From assembly GCF_008728515.1 (NCBI RefSeq), contig NC_044978.1, positions 2,127,771-2,191,770 of the forward strand: 64,000 nucleotides of DNA. The letters are read 5' to 3'. The position numbers were made by a program, and so were the translations under genes. Each line of letters opens with the position of its first letter. Position 1 is the first letter of the stretch. The stretch is from Papio anubis. Taxonomy: Eukaryota; Chordata; Mammalia; Primates; Cercopithecidae. Positions 33,879-46,349 of the stretch are shown one piece after another. A model generated the notes under the pieces. The model was not told where the DNA came from, searched no databases, and worked only from the letters and a program-made list of their open reading frames with translations.

Positions 33879-36439
33879 GATGTGCAGTTGGCAAGAGGCC
33901 TATAATCGTTTCCTTGCATTGACATGACAATATACATTTTTAACTTCCACTGAGGTTGCTGACTTAGCTCTTTCTTGTGACAGCATTTCTGCCCGTTTTC
34001 ACGGACCAAAACTCATAGACTAATCCAGACAGAGCTAGAATCTGCTTTGGAGGTCATCTTTGCCGTTTGCAGATACATGTAGAAACAAAATCAACTGCAC
34101 ATAAGAATAAAGAAGGACTTATTTTGTGGGTTCCCTGTTCTTAATCAAGAGATTATTAATATGCCTGAAAAGAAAAATCAGAAAAAAAACCAACATTTGT
34201 AATTAGAGAATTTTGCCAGGAGTGCTGTGATAATTTAGCTGATGTTTAATTGGATTTTCTATTTCTGAGACTCATTTCTAAATGTATACGCTTTGATGTT
34301 TTCTTTTCTTGTCACAGGAGCATTAAAGTCCCAAATAACTAAAAGCAAACAAACAAACAAACAAACAAACAAACAAAAAGATTCTAGCCTGTAGATTCTT
34401 CTCAAATGTTCTTCCAGTATTTTGAGTCGGACACGTTTTGAAAGGTTGATAATTATGAGGATGTCAGTACGTCGTTTATGCAAAGTATGTAAAGTAACCA
34501 GCGCACCCTTCTGCAGGGTGCATGTGTCTAGACTTTAACCGCAGGATTCTGCAGTTAGCATGGAGGGCACCTTGTCTGCATTATAGGTAGGATGATCAGC
34601 AGTCTGCTTCTAGAATTCTGGACTCAGATGTGTGAATGTAAAGAGAACACAAATTTCTTGTAAATTGACTTTTGTATTTGCACCTCATTGTAAAGCTATT
34701 ACCAAGGGCTGTTAAACTTAAAAATATTTCAAAACTCACTGAAAGGGCGAGCATTTCCAGACTATAGGACACCAGGTGAAAAGCTCTTCACTCGGCTCCA
34801 TCATTTAATTATCTTGTTAACAAGTCAAAAGTTTCTTATAGAGATATTTAAGTTAGATTCAATTGAAAAAAAAAGAAAACAGATTATTGTAAACAAAACA
34901 AAACAAAACAAAAACCAAGAGTATTAAGAGGCGCTTACAGCAAACGATGACATGAAATTCTATCTAGGGTATTAGCACTTTCTATTTTGTGGCGCCTTCT
35001 CATTCCTCCTGCAATGCAACGTCTAGGGCCCTGGTTCTGCCAGTCACTGCTGCAAACCATTTTTGCACTGCAGGCTTGTTCAAGCAAAGACTTACATTAG
35101 CACTGACCAAAACGAGTCAAAGGAGGAAAGAAAAACAGCTGAAAATAACTAGGCACACAGTTTTCAATGACTGGCGACTTTAGCATCCAAAAAGGTTATT
35201 TTACCTCTTTTACTGCAACGATAACCGAACACCTCACTTCCTAAATGGTCATAGGCCTTTTTGTCGCAGGCCATAAACCATTTAGTCCTGCGCGTGGGCC
35301 TGAGAACGGAGGCTGGCACTGGCTCAGGTAATCATGAGCCTTCTGAACTCTAAATGCCCGGTCCAACTCGATCGAATCCACTATTGTCATTTTATAAAGA
35401 AACAATCTGCAGTCAGAAAATGTAGTTTGTTCTACTAGATGGCCCTTCTTACAGCTGAAATAATTATTTTTGACTCAGCTTTAGAGCTAGTTACATTATT
35501 TTACAGTCATCCTGATAACTATTCTATAATTTGGTTTTGATATTTTATTGGCACATAATAACTCTTCTCATATATTAAGTTTATCACTGTTTTACAGAGG
35601 CATGATTATATTTCAATTAGATTTGTATAAAATGCTGAATTGCAAATTATTTTCAAATAGAATGAAATGGTCTATCGTCGTAGTTTCACCCATTCAGACA
35701 ATTTGATTCATTTGACTTAATATACATGTAAAACAAATTGCTCTAGTAAATTTGCATATAAAATAGCACCAGTCTTAAGGCTCTAATATAAACAATTAGT
35801 TCCTCGTTTTTATCTTACAGAAACACTGGTTTCCCACATAACAAAAATCGACCTGGTAAAGTTTGTATTTCACCATTATGTCAGGGAGGAAATGGTATGT
35901 AAGAAAAATAGTCCTTTCTTGCCTAGCCATTCAATAATGAAAGGTCCCTGACCCATTTCAGATATATTCTAGAGCTATCTACTTGCATGCATTAAGATCA
36001 GAAATGCTACAGAAAGTTGCTATAATTCTGAGTTTAACTCATTATTCAGATGGAGCAAAAATTCCACTGGAAATATTATGTTTAATCTTGGACGAATAGG
36101 CTTATCTTAATAAGCAGGTCTATAAAAGCTTAATTTTAAAACCACAAAGTTCATGCAATCCTTATTGAAACAAATTTATAATTTGCTCTTGATGGGCCTA
36201 AAAAAACACAAATCCTGAATAGAGTTTATTTTTTTAAATGTGTTGGTATAGTAGTTTTTCTGTGACTGAAATGTGTCTAGAATATCTGAGTCATTAAACA
36301 GAGTATCAGGTTCATTCTCCCAGCATGTCAGTAACCCCAGACCTTGAAGATGACTGGAGAAGGCACAGTGGAATTTTGCAAAATCAGTTTCATAGTTGAT
36401 TTTTCTAACCTGGACATGGTGTAGCATATTGTTATGGGG

Positions 36440-36442
<3 letters not shown>
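33879..36442. other. Intergenic DNA with no transposon recognised
   Basis: The longest stretch here without a recognisable transposon (about 2.5 kb), holding (AAAC)n at 34342-34378, an AAAAC run at 34893-34918 and an imperfect hairpin at 35241-35285. No supportable gene. Possible regulatory conservation cannot be judged from one sequence. Confidence 0.5.
34342..34378. repeat. (CAAA)n microsatellite
   Basis: About nine CAAA units. Confidence 0.93.
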
Positions 36443-36477
<35 letters not shown>

Positions 36478-36753
36478 AGATGGAGTCTCTCTCCGTCGCC
36501 AGGCTGGAGTGCAGTGGTACGATCTCGGCTCACTGCAATCTCCGTCTCCCTGGTTCAAGCGATTCCCGTGCCTCAGTCTCCAGAGTAGCTGGGACTACAG
36601 GCGCTGCCACCATGCCTGGCTAATTTTTTGTATTTTAGTAGAGACAGGGTTTCACTGTGTTAGCCAGGATGGTCTCGATCTCCTGACCTCGTGATCCGCC
36701 TGCCTTGGGGCTCCCAAAGTGCTGGGACAGAAGTGAGCCACTGTGCCCGGACG
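36443..36753 (-). mobile_element. Alu element (antisense) with long T head
   Basis: A 34-base T tract (36443-36476) then a near full-length antisense Alu ending 'gccactgtgcccgg'. Small internal deletions. Plus frames 36396-36694 are Alu. Confidence 0.95.
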
Positions 36754-37100
36754 ATTTTTTTTTTTTAACCATCTTTATATGATGATGGACAGCTCTGATC
36801 ATGCTTTAGCAATTATTATTAAGAAGTGTTTATAATGTTTAATATGCCTCTTCAGAATACTTTCTCATGCTTCACAAATCTTAGCACAAAAAAGGGCACA
36901 TAGTTAGTAGCCAACAAATATTTCTTGGTATATTTATAGAAACCCAACTGAGCATTGGGATCACAGATAGGATACCAGAATAATTTTGAAGATTTAAACT
37001 TTTTTTTTATGCCAGACATAACCAATATAGCAAAACTGTACTAGAGTTCTGTTGTTTGATTTAACGTGTTTGAACCAAAATATATTTGGGTTTTACATTG

Positions 37101-37143
<43 letters not shown>

Positions 37144-38554
37144 ATCTAGGACAGGGAGAGAAAGTGACATAGATAGAGATTTCTATAATATCCGTAAGAT
37201 AATATTTATTTCTCTTGTCCATTGAATAAAGTAATGAGCACCATTATAGTGTAACATCTTTTCTGGTACAAATATCAGCTCTAAGATCTTTCATTAGATG
37301 ATTCATGAACTGTCCAGAAACAGTACTGACTTTTTTTGAGAAATTCTTTTGCAAATATTGCTTTAAAAAAATAAAACTCAAAAGAATGTGCTAACCAAGA
37401 TTTTCAGTGTGAGACATTTAAGAAATAAACTGATATTTCTTATGAAATATGTGGGTATCAAACAACAGAATTAAATATTTAATTAGCTAGTTTTAAAGTA
37501 CCAAGAAATCTCTATCTTAAAATTAAATTATAATTTTGCAGATGCTAAGTCTTACAAATTATTAAGCAGTGATTAACATTATTTCCCAAATTACAAGTTT
37601 AAAAAAAGTATTTTATTTGCTAAGAGGTAGTTTTTGTTTATTTTACTGATTTAATCATTTATTTAAGGGCTACTTTCTATCCTAAGCATAAAGTTGCTCT
37701 TTATTACATCATAGTTTTTATTGTTTGAAATATAGAAAGTAGTGTGTCTTCTCCATTAGCTACAGTTTGATGAGGCATACGATTTCCAGAGCTCTGTATT
37801 TTATAAGCTAGTTACTACTGACGTTCTAAAATGCACATTGGTTGTGGAAGGACAGGTTCATGGCAGGCAAATACTCCATCTTGTTTTCTGTTTTCACTGG
37901 GTCTAGAGAAATTGAAGATCTGCTGCTGTTTAAACACTTATTAAAAATTTTCAGCCCCCAAATTTACTTTCATGGGAGTTGAATAGCGAAAAATTTTCTC
38001 TGCAAAAAACAATCTGTAGCCAGGTAGCACTGATGATAACTTTGTGGTGATTCTAATTAAGCCAGGAGTCTCCCATGGCTTCACCAGTTGCAGAATGACA
38101 AGAGGATCTATTGTAATCCAGAGTAGACAGCTTTTAAGTTCTTCTGGGATACCTTGTTGAACACGGGTAGGGAGGCATAGATAAACCTATTGAGCATGTC
38201 TCCTCCTCTTAGATGGCAGGATTGATGTTTCTGATAAAATGGAGTCCTCAGCACAGGGCGTAATCGGCACCTGCCTGCTGGTGATGGTGCCTCATAGCAG
38301 CTTTGTGACATCAGATAAAAATCAATTAAGCTTTTTCCATAGCAGATGTTTCTCTTTGCTACCTAAAATTAAACTAAAAACCCATTATGGTCCTCATTGA
38401 TGAATCCCTTGCTGGATTATTATATATCATTTGAGACATAACATTAAGGGAAGCTTAAATATTTCTCGAGGATAATGGTTGACAATGAACTTCACATACT
38501 TTAACCCATTTGATTCCCTTTCCTCCAAAGTCACACATATTTAAAGAATATCTA
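36754..38554. other. AT-rich intergenic DNA
   Basis: No gene or assignable transposon; holds a (TG)n at 37104-37141. The 67-codon minus frame at 38108-38311 has no domain. Confidence 0.5.
37104..37141. repeat. (TG)n microsatellite, about 18 units
   Basis: Uninterrupted TG dinucleotides, likely polymorphic. Confidence 0.95.
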
Positions 38555-38856
38555 GGCCAGGTGTGGTGGCTCACGCCTATAATCCCAGCACTTTGGGAGG
38601 CCAAGGCAGGAGGATCGTTTGAGCCCAGGAAATTGAGACCAGCCTGTGCAACACGGTGAAAGTCTGTCTCTAAAAAAAAAGATACAGAAATTAGCCGGGT
38701 GTGATGGTGCCCACCTGTAGCTCCAGCTACTTGGGAGGCTGAGGTGAGAGAATCGCTTGAGCTCAGGAGGCGGGGGTTGCAGTGAGCTGAGGTCACACTA
38801 CTGTACTCCAGCCTAGGTGACAGAATGAGACACTGTCTCAAGCAAACTTACAAACA
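38555..38856 (+). mobile_element. Alu element
   Basis: Full-length sense Alu with a short degraded tail. Probable duplication AAAGAATATCT at 38543-38553 and a one-base variant just after the tail. The 128-codon minus frame 38455-38841 is antisense Alu. Confidence 0.95.
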
Positions 38857-39698
38857 AAAGAATATTTCATAGCAGGAAGTGGAATAAAAAATATAATTTT
38901 GCACAATTTTTATGACCAAATTTATTATAACTTCTCTTATTATCAAACTGAACAGGAAAAGAACTCTCTGAATCTTGTGAAGGAAGATGGATAGATGCTG
39001 AAACTGACAATGATAAAATTCACTTGATTTGACTCGCATTTCTACACAAGTACATTGCCTTTTAATATTTCTCCAGCAGAACATCGTGAGAATTAGTAAA
39101 CCTAGAATAGATTGTTAGAAGATGGTGCAAGGGATACATGTCACCAATTTGTGTTTATTTCTAAGCAAAATGGACATTTTAGAAAATAAACAAATACTGG
39201 GATGATCTGGGATCCCTGGGGTCAGGAAATGAGGACCCTCTCCCACAATAACGCTGACAGCCAACATTTTCTGAACTTGAGGAATAATGGCAACAGAACG
39301 ACTCTCAAAGGGACTTTTATGCTGCAGGAAATTAGTAAGGAGAAGAAGTCTGTCCTTCCGTCACTATTTTTGAACGTGATTACATTGATGTCATCTAAAA
39401 AACCCCAAGGCATACATCTTTCGCATCCATCAATGAAGGGAAACTTCAAGGAGATTCCTAAGGCCTCTCTTGCCTTTTGCTTATTATTTTTTAACAGGTT
39501 AGATTGCCAGCTCTTGGTTGCTATTTGGTGTGAGTTTCAGCAGCACTAGCACACTCAGGCACTGACACCTTCACGTACAAGTAACACGGGGCTCCGATCT
39601 CCGTGCTGGTGCTCACTGCTCATTCGAAACATGGGTGTAAATTGAATACTCAGGGAAAAAAGATACAACTTCTTACAACGCTATTGTAAAATCCCATG
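38857..39698. other. Intergenic, no recognised gene
   Basis: The 115-codon plus frame at 39202-39549 is not from a repeat I recognise. It has no known domain, no signal peptide, and nothing around it suggests expression. Confidence 0.45.
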
Positions 39699-40028
39699 GT
39701 TGGCTGGACACGGTGGCTCATGTCTGTAATCCCAACACTTTGGGAGGCCAAGGTGGGCCGATCACCTGAGGTCAGGAGTTCAAGACAGCCTGGACAACAT
39801 GGTGAAACCCCCGTCTCTACAAAAATACAAAAATTAGCTAAGCATGATGGCGGGTGCCTGTAATCCCAGCTACCCAAGAGGCTGAGGCAGGAGAATTGTT
39901 TGAACCTGGGAGGCAGAAGCTGTAGTGAGCCGATATCATGCCGTTTGTACTCCAACCGGAGCAACACAGCAAGACTCTGTCTCAAAGAATAAATGAAATG
40001 AAATGAAATAAAATAAAATAAAATAAAA
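39699..40028 (+). mobile_element. Alu element with (AAAAT)n tail
   Basis: Full-length sense Alu; tail of AAATG/AAAAT units. Flanked by 12-bp duplications TAAAATCCCATG at 39687-39698 and 40029-40040. Minus frames 39650-40184 are antisense Alu and tail. Confidence 0.96.
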
Positions 40029-40040
40029 TAAAATCCCATG

Positions 40041-41649
40041 TACCCCCCAGACAAGTTGCACTTGAGAAATCAATCTCTCCTTGCCTGCAGAAAGGGCACT
40101 ACTACATGTAAAATATTTACATTTTGCCCTATTTCCTTCACGCATTGGCAAATCACCTTCTGATTGCAACTGGTCAACATCCATGCTGTAAACACGCTGG
40201 ATCTAGTACCCAAAATAGGAAGAAGTTTTCCAGGATTTCCAAGGATGAAATGATAATACTCATGTAAAAAGCAAGCCTCTGTTTAGAGTCATGAGCCTGA
40301 TTCTTTGTTATTCTCCTGTGATAACACACAAAAGGGCAATTGCCAAATGAAAGAGCCATGGAGGCAGAAAGAAGGGACTCGAAGTGATTATTGCGGGAAT
40401 ACTTCTATGACATCAGTACATTATTATGACCTGGCCTGGGAACTTTTGAAACGAAAGAATTTGACCATTTCCCTGAAAGCTGAAAGGCTGCCTAAACTAC
40501 ATTTAACCCATCAGAATATGGGTTGGAAATGTGTTCTTGATGTCAGTTTGTGGAACACTGAGCAATCTGCCAAATGTGCTATGGTGTGCTTATGACTTTC
40601 CCCCAGGAATTTACAACCTGTCAATTGCAGCCAATTTTTATTGTCTTCTTTAGAATGGGTTATCCTAGGGTAGCCTTCATAGATGCTTTGATGGATTTTC
40701 TTTGTTTTGACTCCAGCAACACTGTGTTTGGGCATTATTTTGTTTCCCCTTTCTTGTTAAAAAGAAAACGAACCCATAATGAACTTTCTTAAATGTAAGC
40801 ATCCTATTGCTTCTATTCAGCTGAACTAATAAAATAAATAATAGGAAATTATTTGATGGATTCCTTCTAAATGACGATGACTATTGGATGTCTTTAAATG
40901 TATTTTAAACGGGAGATGACATGCTATCAGAAACACTTTTGCTCCTGTCAGTGTCTGTAAATGGATAAGCTCAGCAAATAGGGAAGTATTTTTTTTCTTT
41001 GTAATTTATAATAAAATAAGATCAGATTGTTTTGACATTTTTACTATTTTTTAAAAATAACGGTCTGAAAACAAAACAAAACTAAATCCTCCTTTTATAT
41101 CCATATTTTGAGGATTCATCTTTATAGAGTTTCAGACTGGTTATTAATAAATTTGACAAAATTTATTGTCAATATATATATTTTTTGGCAGAGTGAAATT
41201 TACTAATAACTATTCAATCAAAATGCTTTTTAAATAATATTTATCCTCAGACTAATTCCCAGAATTCTAATTTTTTACCGAAGAAACATGTAGACAGAGC
41301 TGTGATCACAGCGATTTTTGTTTACCCACATTTTAATTTATTACTTTGCTGCTATCTAAAATATTCATTGAGTATAATTTGTTGCTTGGCCATGTGTACA
41401 CGGTAGTGTTGTCCAGATCTCACAGAGATCTGAAAATATCTGAAAGTAGTGTTGCTTTTACCAAATGCCACACATTATGAATTCCTGAGGGACACATGCG
41501 GAGTGAATGCCGCTGGTGTAGGTCTTCAGCTGGCCGGCCAACTTCACCCAGAGAACACATCCCAAGCTACCCAGGCTTCCAGTTCCACTGCTCCCCCGTG
41601 TTCTTGTCATCAGTGTCTTTCCACTACGATCCAATACTCTAGTCTCTGG
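40041..41649. other. AT-rich intergenic DNA
   Basis: No gene or assignable transposon. The 96-codon frame at 40305-40595 and its overlapping antisense frame have no known domain. Confidence 0.5.
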
Positions 41650-42222
41650 TCTCCCTGATGTGACTTCTCCTGTCCAAATTCTGTCAAAAACACAAATAAG
41701 GTCTTATCACAGCCTGGAAATTCCTCCAAGGATTGGCACCTAAAATGCTTTGTACAGCCTACAGGCCACTGCATAGTTGGGTGCTTTCTTGCCTCCCTAA
41801 ATTCATCTCCTATCACCCTCCTCCATTCTTTACTTCAGAGCTCAGTTGGCCTCCCCTTTTCTCAAATATACTGAGTTTCTTGCCTCCTCCAGACCATTGC
41901 ACTAGCTATTTATCTGCCTGGAAATCTCTTTCTCTAGAATTTGCCATGGCTCACTCTTTTTTAGGACAATGCTGTTTCAGCTCAGTGTGATCTTTTGAGG
42001 GCCTTTGCTCATCACTCAACCTAAAATAACACCCCACTCAATGACGCTCCATAGAAACTGTCATAAGACTCAGTTTTATTTTCCTTATATTGTTTATCAT
42101 ATGGTCTCTAGGTTTTCATTTTGCTGTTTGATTATTATACATTTCCTCCTGTGAAGTAAATTTCAGAAGCCTTTGTCAATCCTGTATTCCAAGTGTTTAG
42201 ACCATTGTCCGGTACAGAATAG
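41650..42222 (+). mobile_element. L2 LINE 3' end
   Basis: Sense-strand L2: 'cttatcacagcctggaaattcctccaagg', a 'caccctcctccattctt' region, 'gccatggctcactc', 'gggcctttgctca', then an 'acaccccactcaat' and 'agaccattgtccggtacagaatag' end. The frame 41733-41990 is L2 3' sequence, not a gene. Confidence 0.75.
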
Positions 42223-43208
42223 TTTAAAAAAAATTATTGTATTGATACATAATAGATGTACATATTTTCAGGACACGTGTGATAATTTAATACATTGATA
42301 TAATTTGTAAAGATCAACTCAGTATAACTGAAATATCCATCACCTTAAATATTTGTCTTTATTTTAGAAATATTCAAATTATTTTCTTCTATTTTGAAAT
42401 ATACATTAGATTATTGTAAACTGTAGTCACTCTACTGCTCTATCAAATACTAGTCTTATTTCTCCTATCAGAATGTATATTTGCACCCGTTTATCAACCT
42501 CTCTTCATACTTCCCTCCCCGCTACCTTTCCTGGGCCCTGGTAACCACCAATACACTGTTAATCTTCATGAGATTTGCCATTTGAACCCTCACAGATGCA
42601 TGAGAACATGAGATATTTGTCTTTCTGTGCCTGGCTTATTTCATTTGACATAATGACCTCCAGTTTCATCCATGTTGCTGCAAATGACAGAATTCTCTTT
42701 TATGACTGAATGGTATTTAATTATGTATAGGTACTCTATTTTTGTTATCCATTAATCTATTGATAGACACACAGGTTGATTGGCTGTTATGAATAGTGTT
42801 ATAATCAAGATGGGCATGCAGATCTCATTAATATATTAATTTCCTTTCTTTTGGATAAATACCCAGCAGTACAATGGAGTCAGATCACATGGTAGCTTTA
42901 TTTCTAGGTTTTTAATGAAGAACGTCCATACTGTTGTCTGTAGTGACTGTACTAGTTGATATTCCCACCAACAATGTACGAGAGCTCCTCTTTCTCTATA
43001 TCATTACCATCATCCATTATTGCCTGTCTTTTTGGTAAAAGCCATTCTAACTGGGGTGACAGTATGTCTTATTGTAGTTTTAGATCACATTTCTCTGATG
43101 ATTAGTGATGCTGAACATTTTTTTCATATATCTGTTGGCCATTTGTCTGTTTTCTCTTGAGAACTATCTGATGAGATGTTTTGCCCATTTTTAAATTGGA
43201 TCATTTGC

Positions 43209-43251
<43 letters not shown>

Positions 43252-43281
43252 AGTTGTTGGAGCTCCTTATATATTCTAGTT
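42223..43281 (-). mobile_element. Antisense L1 (L1MA-like), 3' UTR and ORF2 end
   Basis: First part of a 5'-truncated antisense L1 spread over about 42223-45424. It includes 'cagtttcatccatgttgctgcaaatgac' near 42660 and 'gcccatttttaaattggatcatttg' near 43180, then an expanded T32 tract (43213-43244) inside the L1. Interrupted by an Alu at 43282. Confidence 0.85.
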
Positions 43282-43568
43282 GAGACAGAGTCTTGCTCTG
43301 TCACCCAGGCTGGAGTGCAGTGGTGCGATCTCAGCTCACTGCAAGTTCTGCCTCCCAGGTTCATGCCATTCTCCTGCCTCAGCCTCCCAAGTAGCTGGTA
43401 GTACAGGCGCCCGCCACCGCGCCAGGCTGATTTTTTTTTTTTGTATTTTTAGTAGAGACAGGGTTTCACCATGTTAGCCAGGATGGTTTCGATCTCCTGA
43501 CCTCGTGATCCACCCACCTTGGCCTCTCAAAGTGCTGGGATTATAGGCGTGAGCCACCACATCCAGCT
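43282..43568 (-). mobile_element. Alu element (antisense) inside L1
   Basis: Antisense Alu from GAGACAGAGTCTTGCTCTG to 'gagccaccacatccagct'. It lacks its own poly-T head at the junction: 37 bp of L1 lie between it and the T32 tract. Confidence 0.93.
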
Positions 43569-44477
43569 GCAAATTTTTTTAAAATCATTTTTTAGATTGT
43601 CTCTTCACTTTGTTGATTGTTTCCTTCGCTATGCAGAAGATTTTTAGCTTGATGTAATTCTGTTTCTCTATCTGTGCTTGGGTTGCCTGTGCTTTTGAGA
43701 TCTTATCCAAAAAATATTTGCCCTGACCAATGTCATGGAGCATTTCCCCAATGTTTTCTTCCAGTAGTTTTATAGTTTCAAGTCTTAGATTTAAGTATTT
43801 AATCCATTTTGATTTGCTTTTTGTAATATAGTGAGAGGCAGGGGTCTAGTTTCATGATTCTGTATATGGTTATCCAGTTTTTCTGCTATGATTTTTGAAA
43901 AGACTGTGTTTTCCCTATTGTATATTGTTGGTGCTTTTGTAAAAAATGAGTTGGTTGTAAATGTGTGGGTTGATATCTGGGCTCTCTATTCTGTTCCATC
44001 GGTGCATGCATGAGTTTTATGCCAGGACCGTGTTGATTTGGTTACTATGGTGTTGTAGTAGATTTTGGAGTCAGGGAATTTGACGCCTCCAGTTTTGTTC
44101 CTTTGCTCAGTCTTGCTATGGCTACTTGGTGTGTTTGTAGTTCCATATACGTTTTAGGATTGTTTTTTCCTATTTCTGTGAAGACTGTTATTGATATTTT
44201 GACAGAGATTGCACTGAATCTGTAAATTGCTCTGAGTATGTTAATTTTAACAATACTACTTCTTTCAATCCAAGAGCACTGTATATACTTCCATATTTTT
44301 GTGTCCTCTTCAATTTTTTTCATCAGTATTTTACAGTTTTCCTTGTGTAGGTCTTTCACTAGTTAAATTAATTTATAGGTATTTTATATTATTTGAAGAT
44401 GTTGTAAATGAGATTATGTTCTTGATTTCTTTTTTCAGATTGCTTACTATTGGCATATAAAAATATTACTGATATTT
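43569..44477 (-). mobile_element. Antisense L1, ORF2 C-terminal part
   Basis: Resumes colinearly after the Alu ('gattgtctcttcactttgttgattg' near 43595-43620) and reads ORF2 backwards to 44477. The 104-codon minus frame 44045-44359 is a short surviving piece of ORF2. Confidence 0.88.
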
Positions 44478-44780
44478 GGCCAGATGCAATGGCTCACTCC
44501 TGTAGTCCCAGCACTTTGCAAGGCAGCAAATCACCTGAGCTCAGGAGTTTGAAACCAGCCTGGACAACATGGAGAAACCCTTTCTCTACAAAACAATACA
44601 AAAATTAGCTGGATGCAGTGCAGTGGTGTGTGCCTGTAGTCCCAGGTACTCGGGAGGCTGAGGCAGGAGAATTGACTGAGCCCAGTAGGTGAAGGTTGCA
44701 GTGAGCTGAGATCACACCATTGCACTCCAGCCTGGGTGACAGTAGTAAAACTCTGCCTCAGGAAAAAAAAAAAAAAAAAA
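44478..44780 (+). mobile_element. Alu element inside L1
   Basis: Sense Alu ending in an 18-base A tail (44763-44780), opposite in orientation to its L1 host and to the Alus at 43282 and 45425. Confidence 0.94.
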
Positions 44781-45424
44781 GTTACTCATGTGTATGCTGA
44801 TTTTTTATTCTGCAACTTTACTGAATACATTTATCAGTTCTAACTTATTTTGCTGGAGTCTTTAGATTTTTCCAAGTATAACATTGTGCCATCTGCAAAC
44901 AAGTCTAATTTGGCTTCTTCTTTTCCAATCTGGATGCCCTTCTTTTCCTTGCTTACTTGCCTTGGCTCAGACTTGCAGTATTACGTTGAATAAAAATGAT
45001 GAAAGTGGGCCTTCTTGTCTTGTTCCAGATCTCTGGGAAAAGGTCTTCAAAATTTTCACATTCAGTATGATGTTAGCTGTGGGTTTGTCAGATATGGTCT
45101 TTATCATGTTAGGATATGTTCCTGGATATGTTCCTTCTATCCAGATTATTGAGGGTTTTTATAATAAAGAAATGTTGAATTTTATTGAATGCTTTTTCAG
45201 CATCTATTGAAATAACCATATGGTTTTTGCTTCTGGTTCTGTTAATATGACATATCCTATTTATTGATTTGCATATATTGAACCATCCTTGCCTTCCTAG
45301 ACTGAATGACACTTAATCATGGTGAATGATCTTTTCAATGTGTTGTTGAATTCTGCTGACTAGTTGAGGATTTTTGCATCTAAGTTCATCAATGATATTG
45401 GTTTGTGGTTTTTGTGTTTTTTAT
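44781..45424 (-). mobile_element. Antisense L1, ORF2 reverse-transcriptase part
   Basis: Continues the same L1 through 'attgtgccatctgcaaacaa' and 'gcatatattgaaccatccttg' to the 'catctaagttcatcaatgatattgg' block, where a third Alu follows and L1 homology stops. The 108-codon frame at 44884-45210 is antisense to ORF2. Confidence 0.87.
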
Positions 45425-45712
45425 TTTTTTTGAGAGGGAGTCTCACTCTGTTGCCCAGGCTGGAGTGCAGTGGCATGGTCTCAGCTCACTGCAACCTCCA
45501 GTTTCTGGTTTCAAGCAATTCTCCTGCCTCAACCTCCCAAGTAGCTGGGGCTACAGACATCTGCCACCACGCCCAGCTAATTTTTTGTATTTGTAGTAGA
45601 GATGGGGTTTCACCGTGTTGACCAGGATGGTCTCAAACTCCTGACCTCGTGATCTGCCCACCTTGGCCTCCCAAAGTGCTGGGATTACAGGCATGAGCCA
45701 CCGTGCCTGGTC
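45425..45712 (-). mobile_element. Alu element (antisense)
   Basis: Short T head, near full-length antisense Alu to 'gccaccgtgcctggtc'. Followed by an (ATT)n run at 45713-45726. Confidence 0.95.
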
Positions 45713-45971
45713 ATTATTATTATTATTCTTTTTAAAAATTTTATCCTTGTCTAGCTTAAATGCCCTCTTCACTGGGGAGGACAGAGATGGGGAATATAAA
45801 AGTAAATAATTTTCAGGGGAAATGAATAAGCCCAGAGAACAATGGCCTAGGACAAAGTTTCTGTGAGCTCTGGTGAGGTAGCCTCACAGTCTATGGGAGA
45901 GTGAAGGGAGGAAAGCCTGTTACTCACAACTGGTCTTGTTATGCAAATGAACCCTTGCTCTCAAAAAGAAC

Positions 45972-46094
45972 AGATGCAAGCCTGTAGTCTCAGGTACTCA
46001 GGAGGCTGAGGTGGGAGGATTACTGGAGGCCAAGAGTTTGAGATAAGCCTGGGCAACATAGCAAAATGCAATCTTTCAAAAAAAAAAAAAAAAG
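45972..46094 (+). mobile_element. Free left Alu monomer (FLAM/7SL-like) with A tail
   Basis: About 105 bp of Alu-monomer sequence (GCCTGTAGTCTCAGGTACTCAGG to GGGCAACATAGC) plus a 17-base A tail; no second arm. Its own tail argues for a monomeric SINE. Confidence 0.85.
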
Positions 46095-46349
46095 AGTAGA
46101 TGGGGGCCTGTCGTAACAGTGTTTGTCAGACAAGGGTGGGCTTAGAAGAAGACTTTTTGTATCTGCTATTTTCTCTGCTGTAGATTTTCTCTACATATGC
46201 AGATGTTCCACAAAAAGACAACTTCCCATATCTATTCCTGTGGTTTGCAGCTTCTCTGAATAGCCATCTTGAAGTATGCCAAAGAAATATATTTTGGGTG
46301 AAATATTTTGCTTTCCTTCACAGTTTTACCCATCGCAGTTAATGGCAAA

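Noticed and set aside
33672..33922. Repetitive PGDVDS/PETWTPTD proteins
   Set aside because: They are the 32-bp minisatellite read in changing frames; a 32-bp unit cannot encode a constant repeat.
39202..39549. 115-codon frame outside known repeats
   Set aside because: No recognisable domain, no signal peptide, no splice or promoter context; length is compatible with chance.
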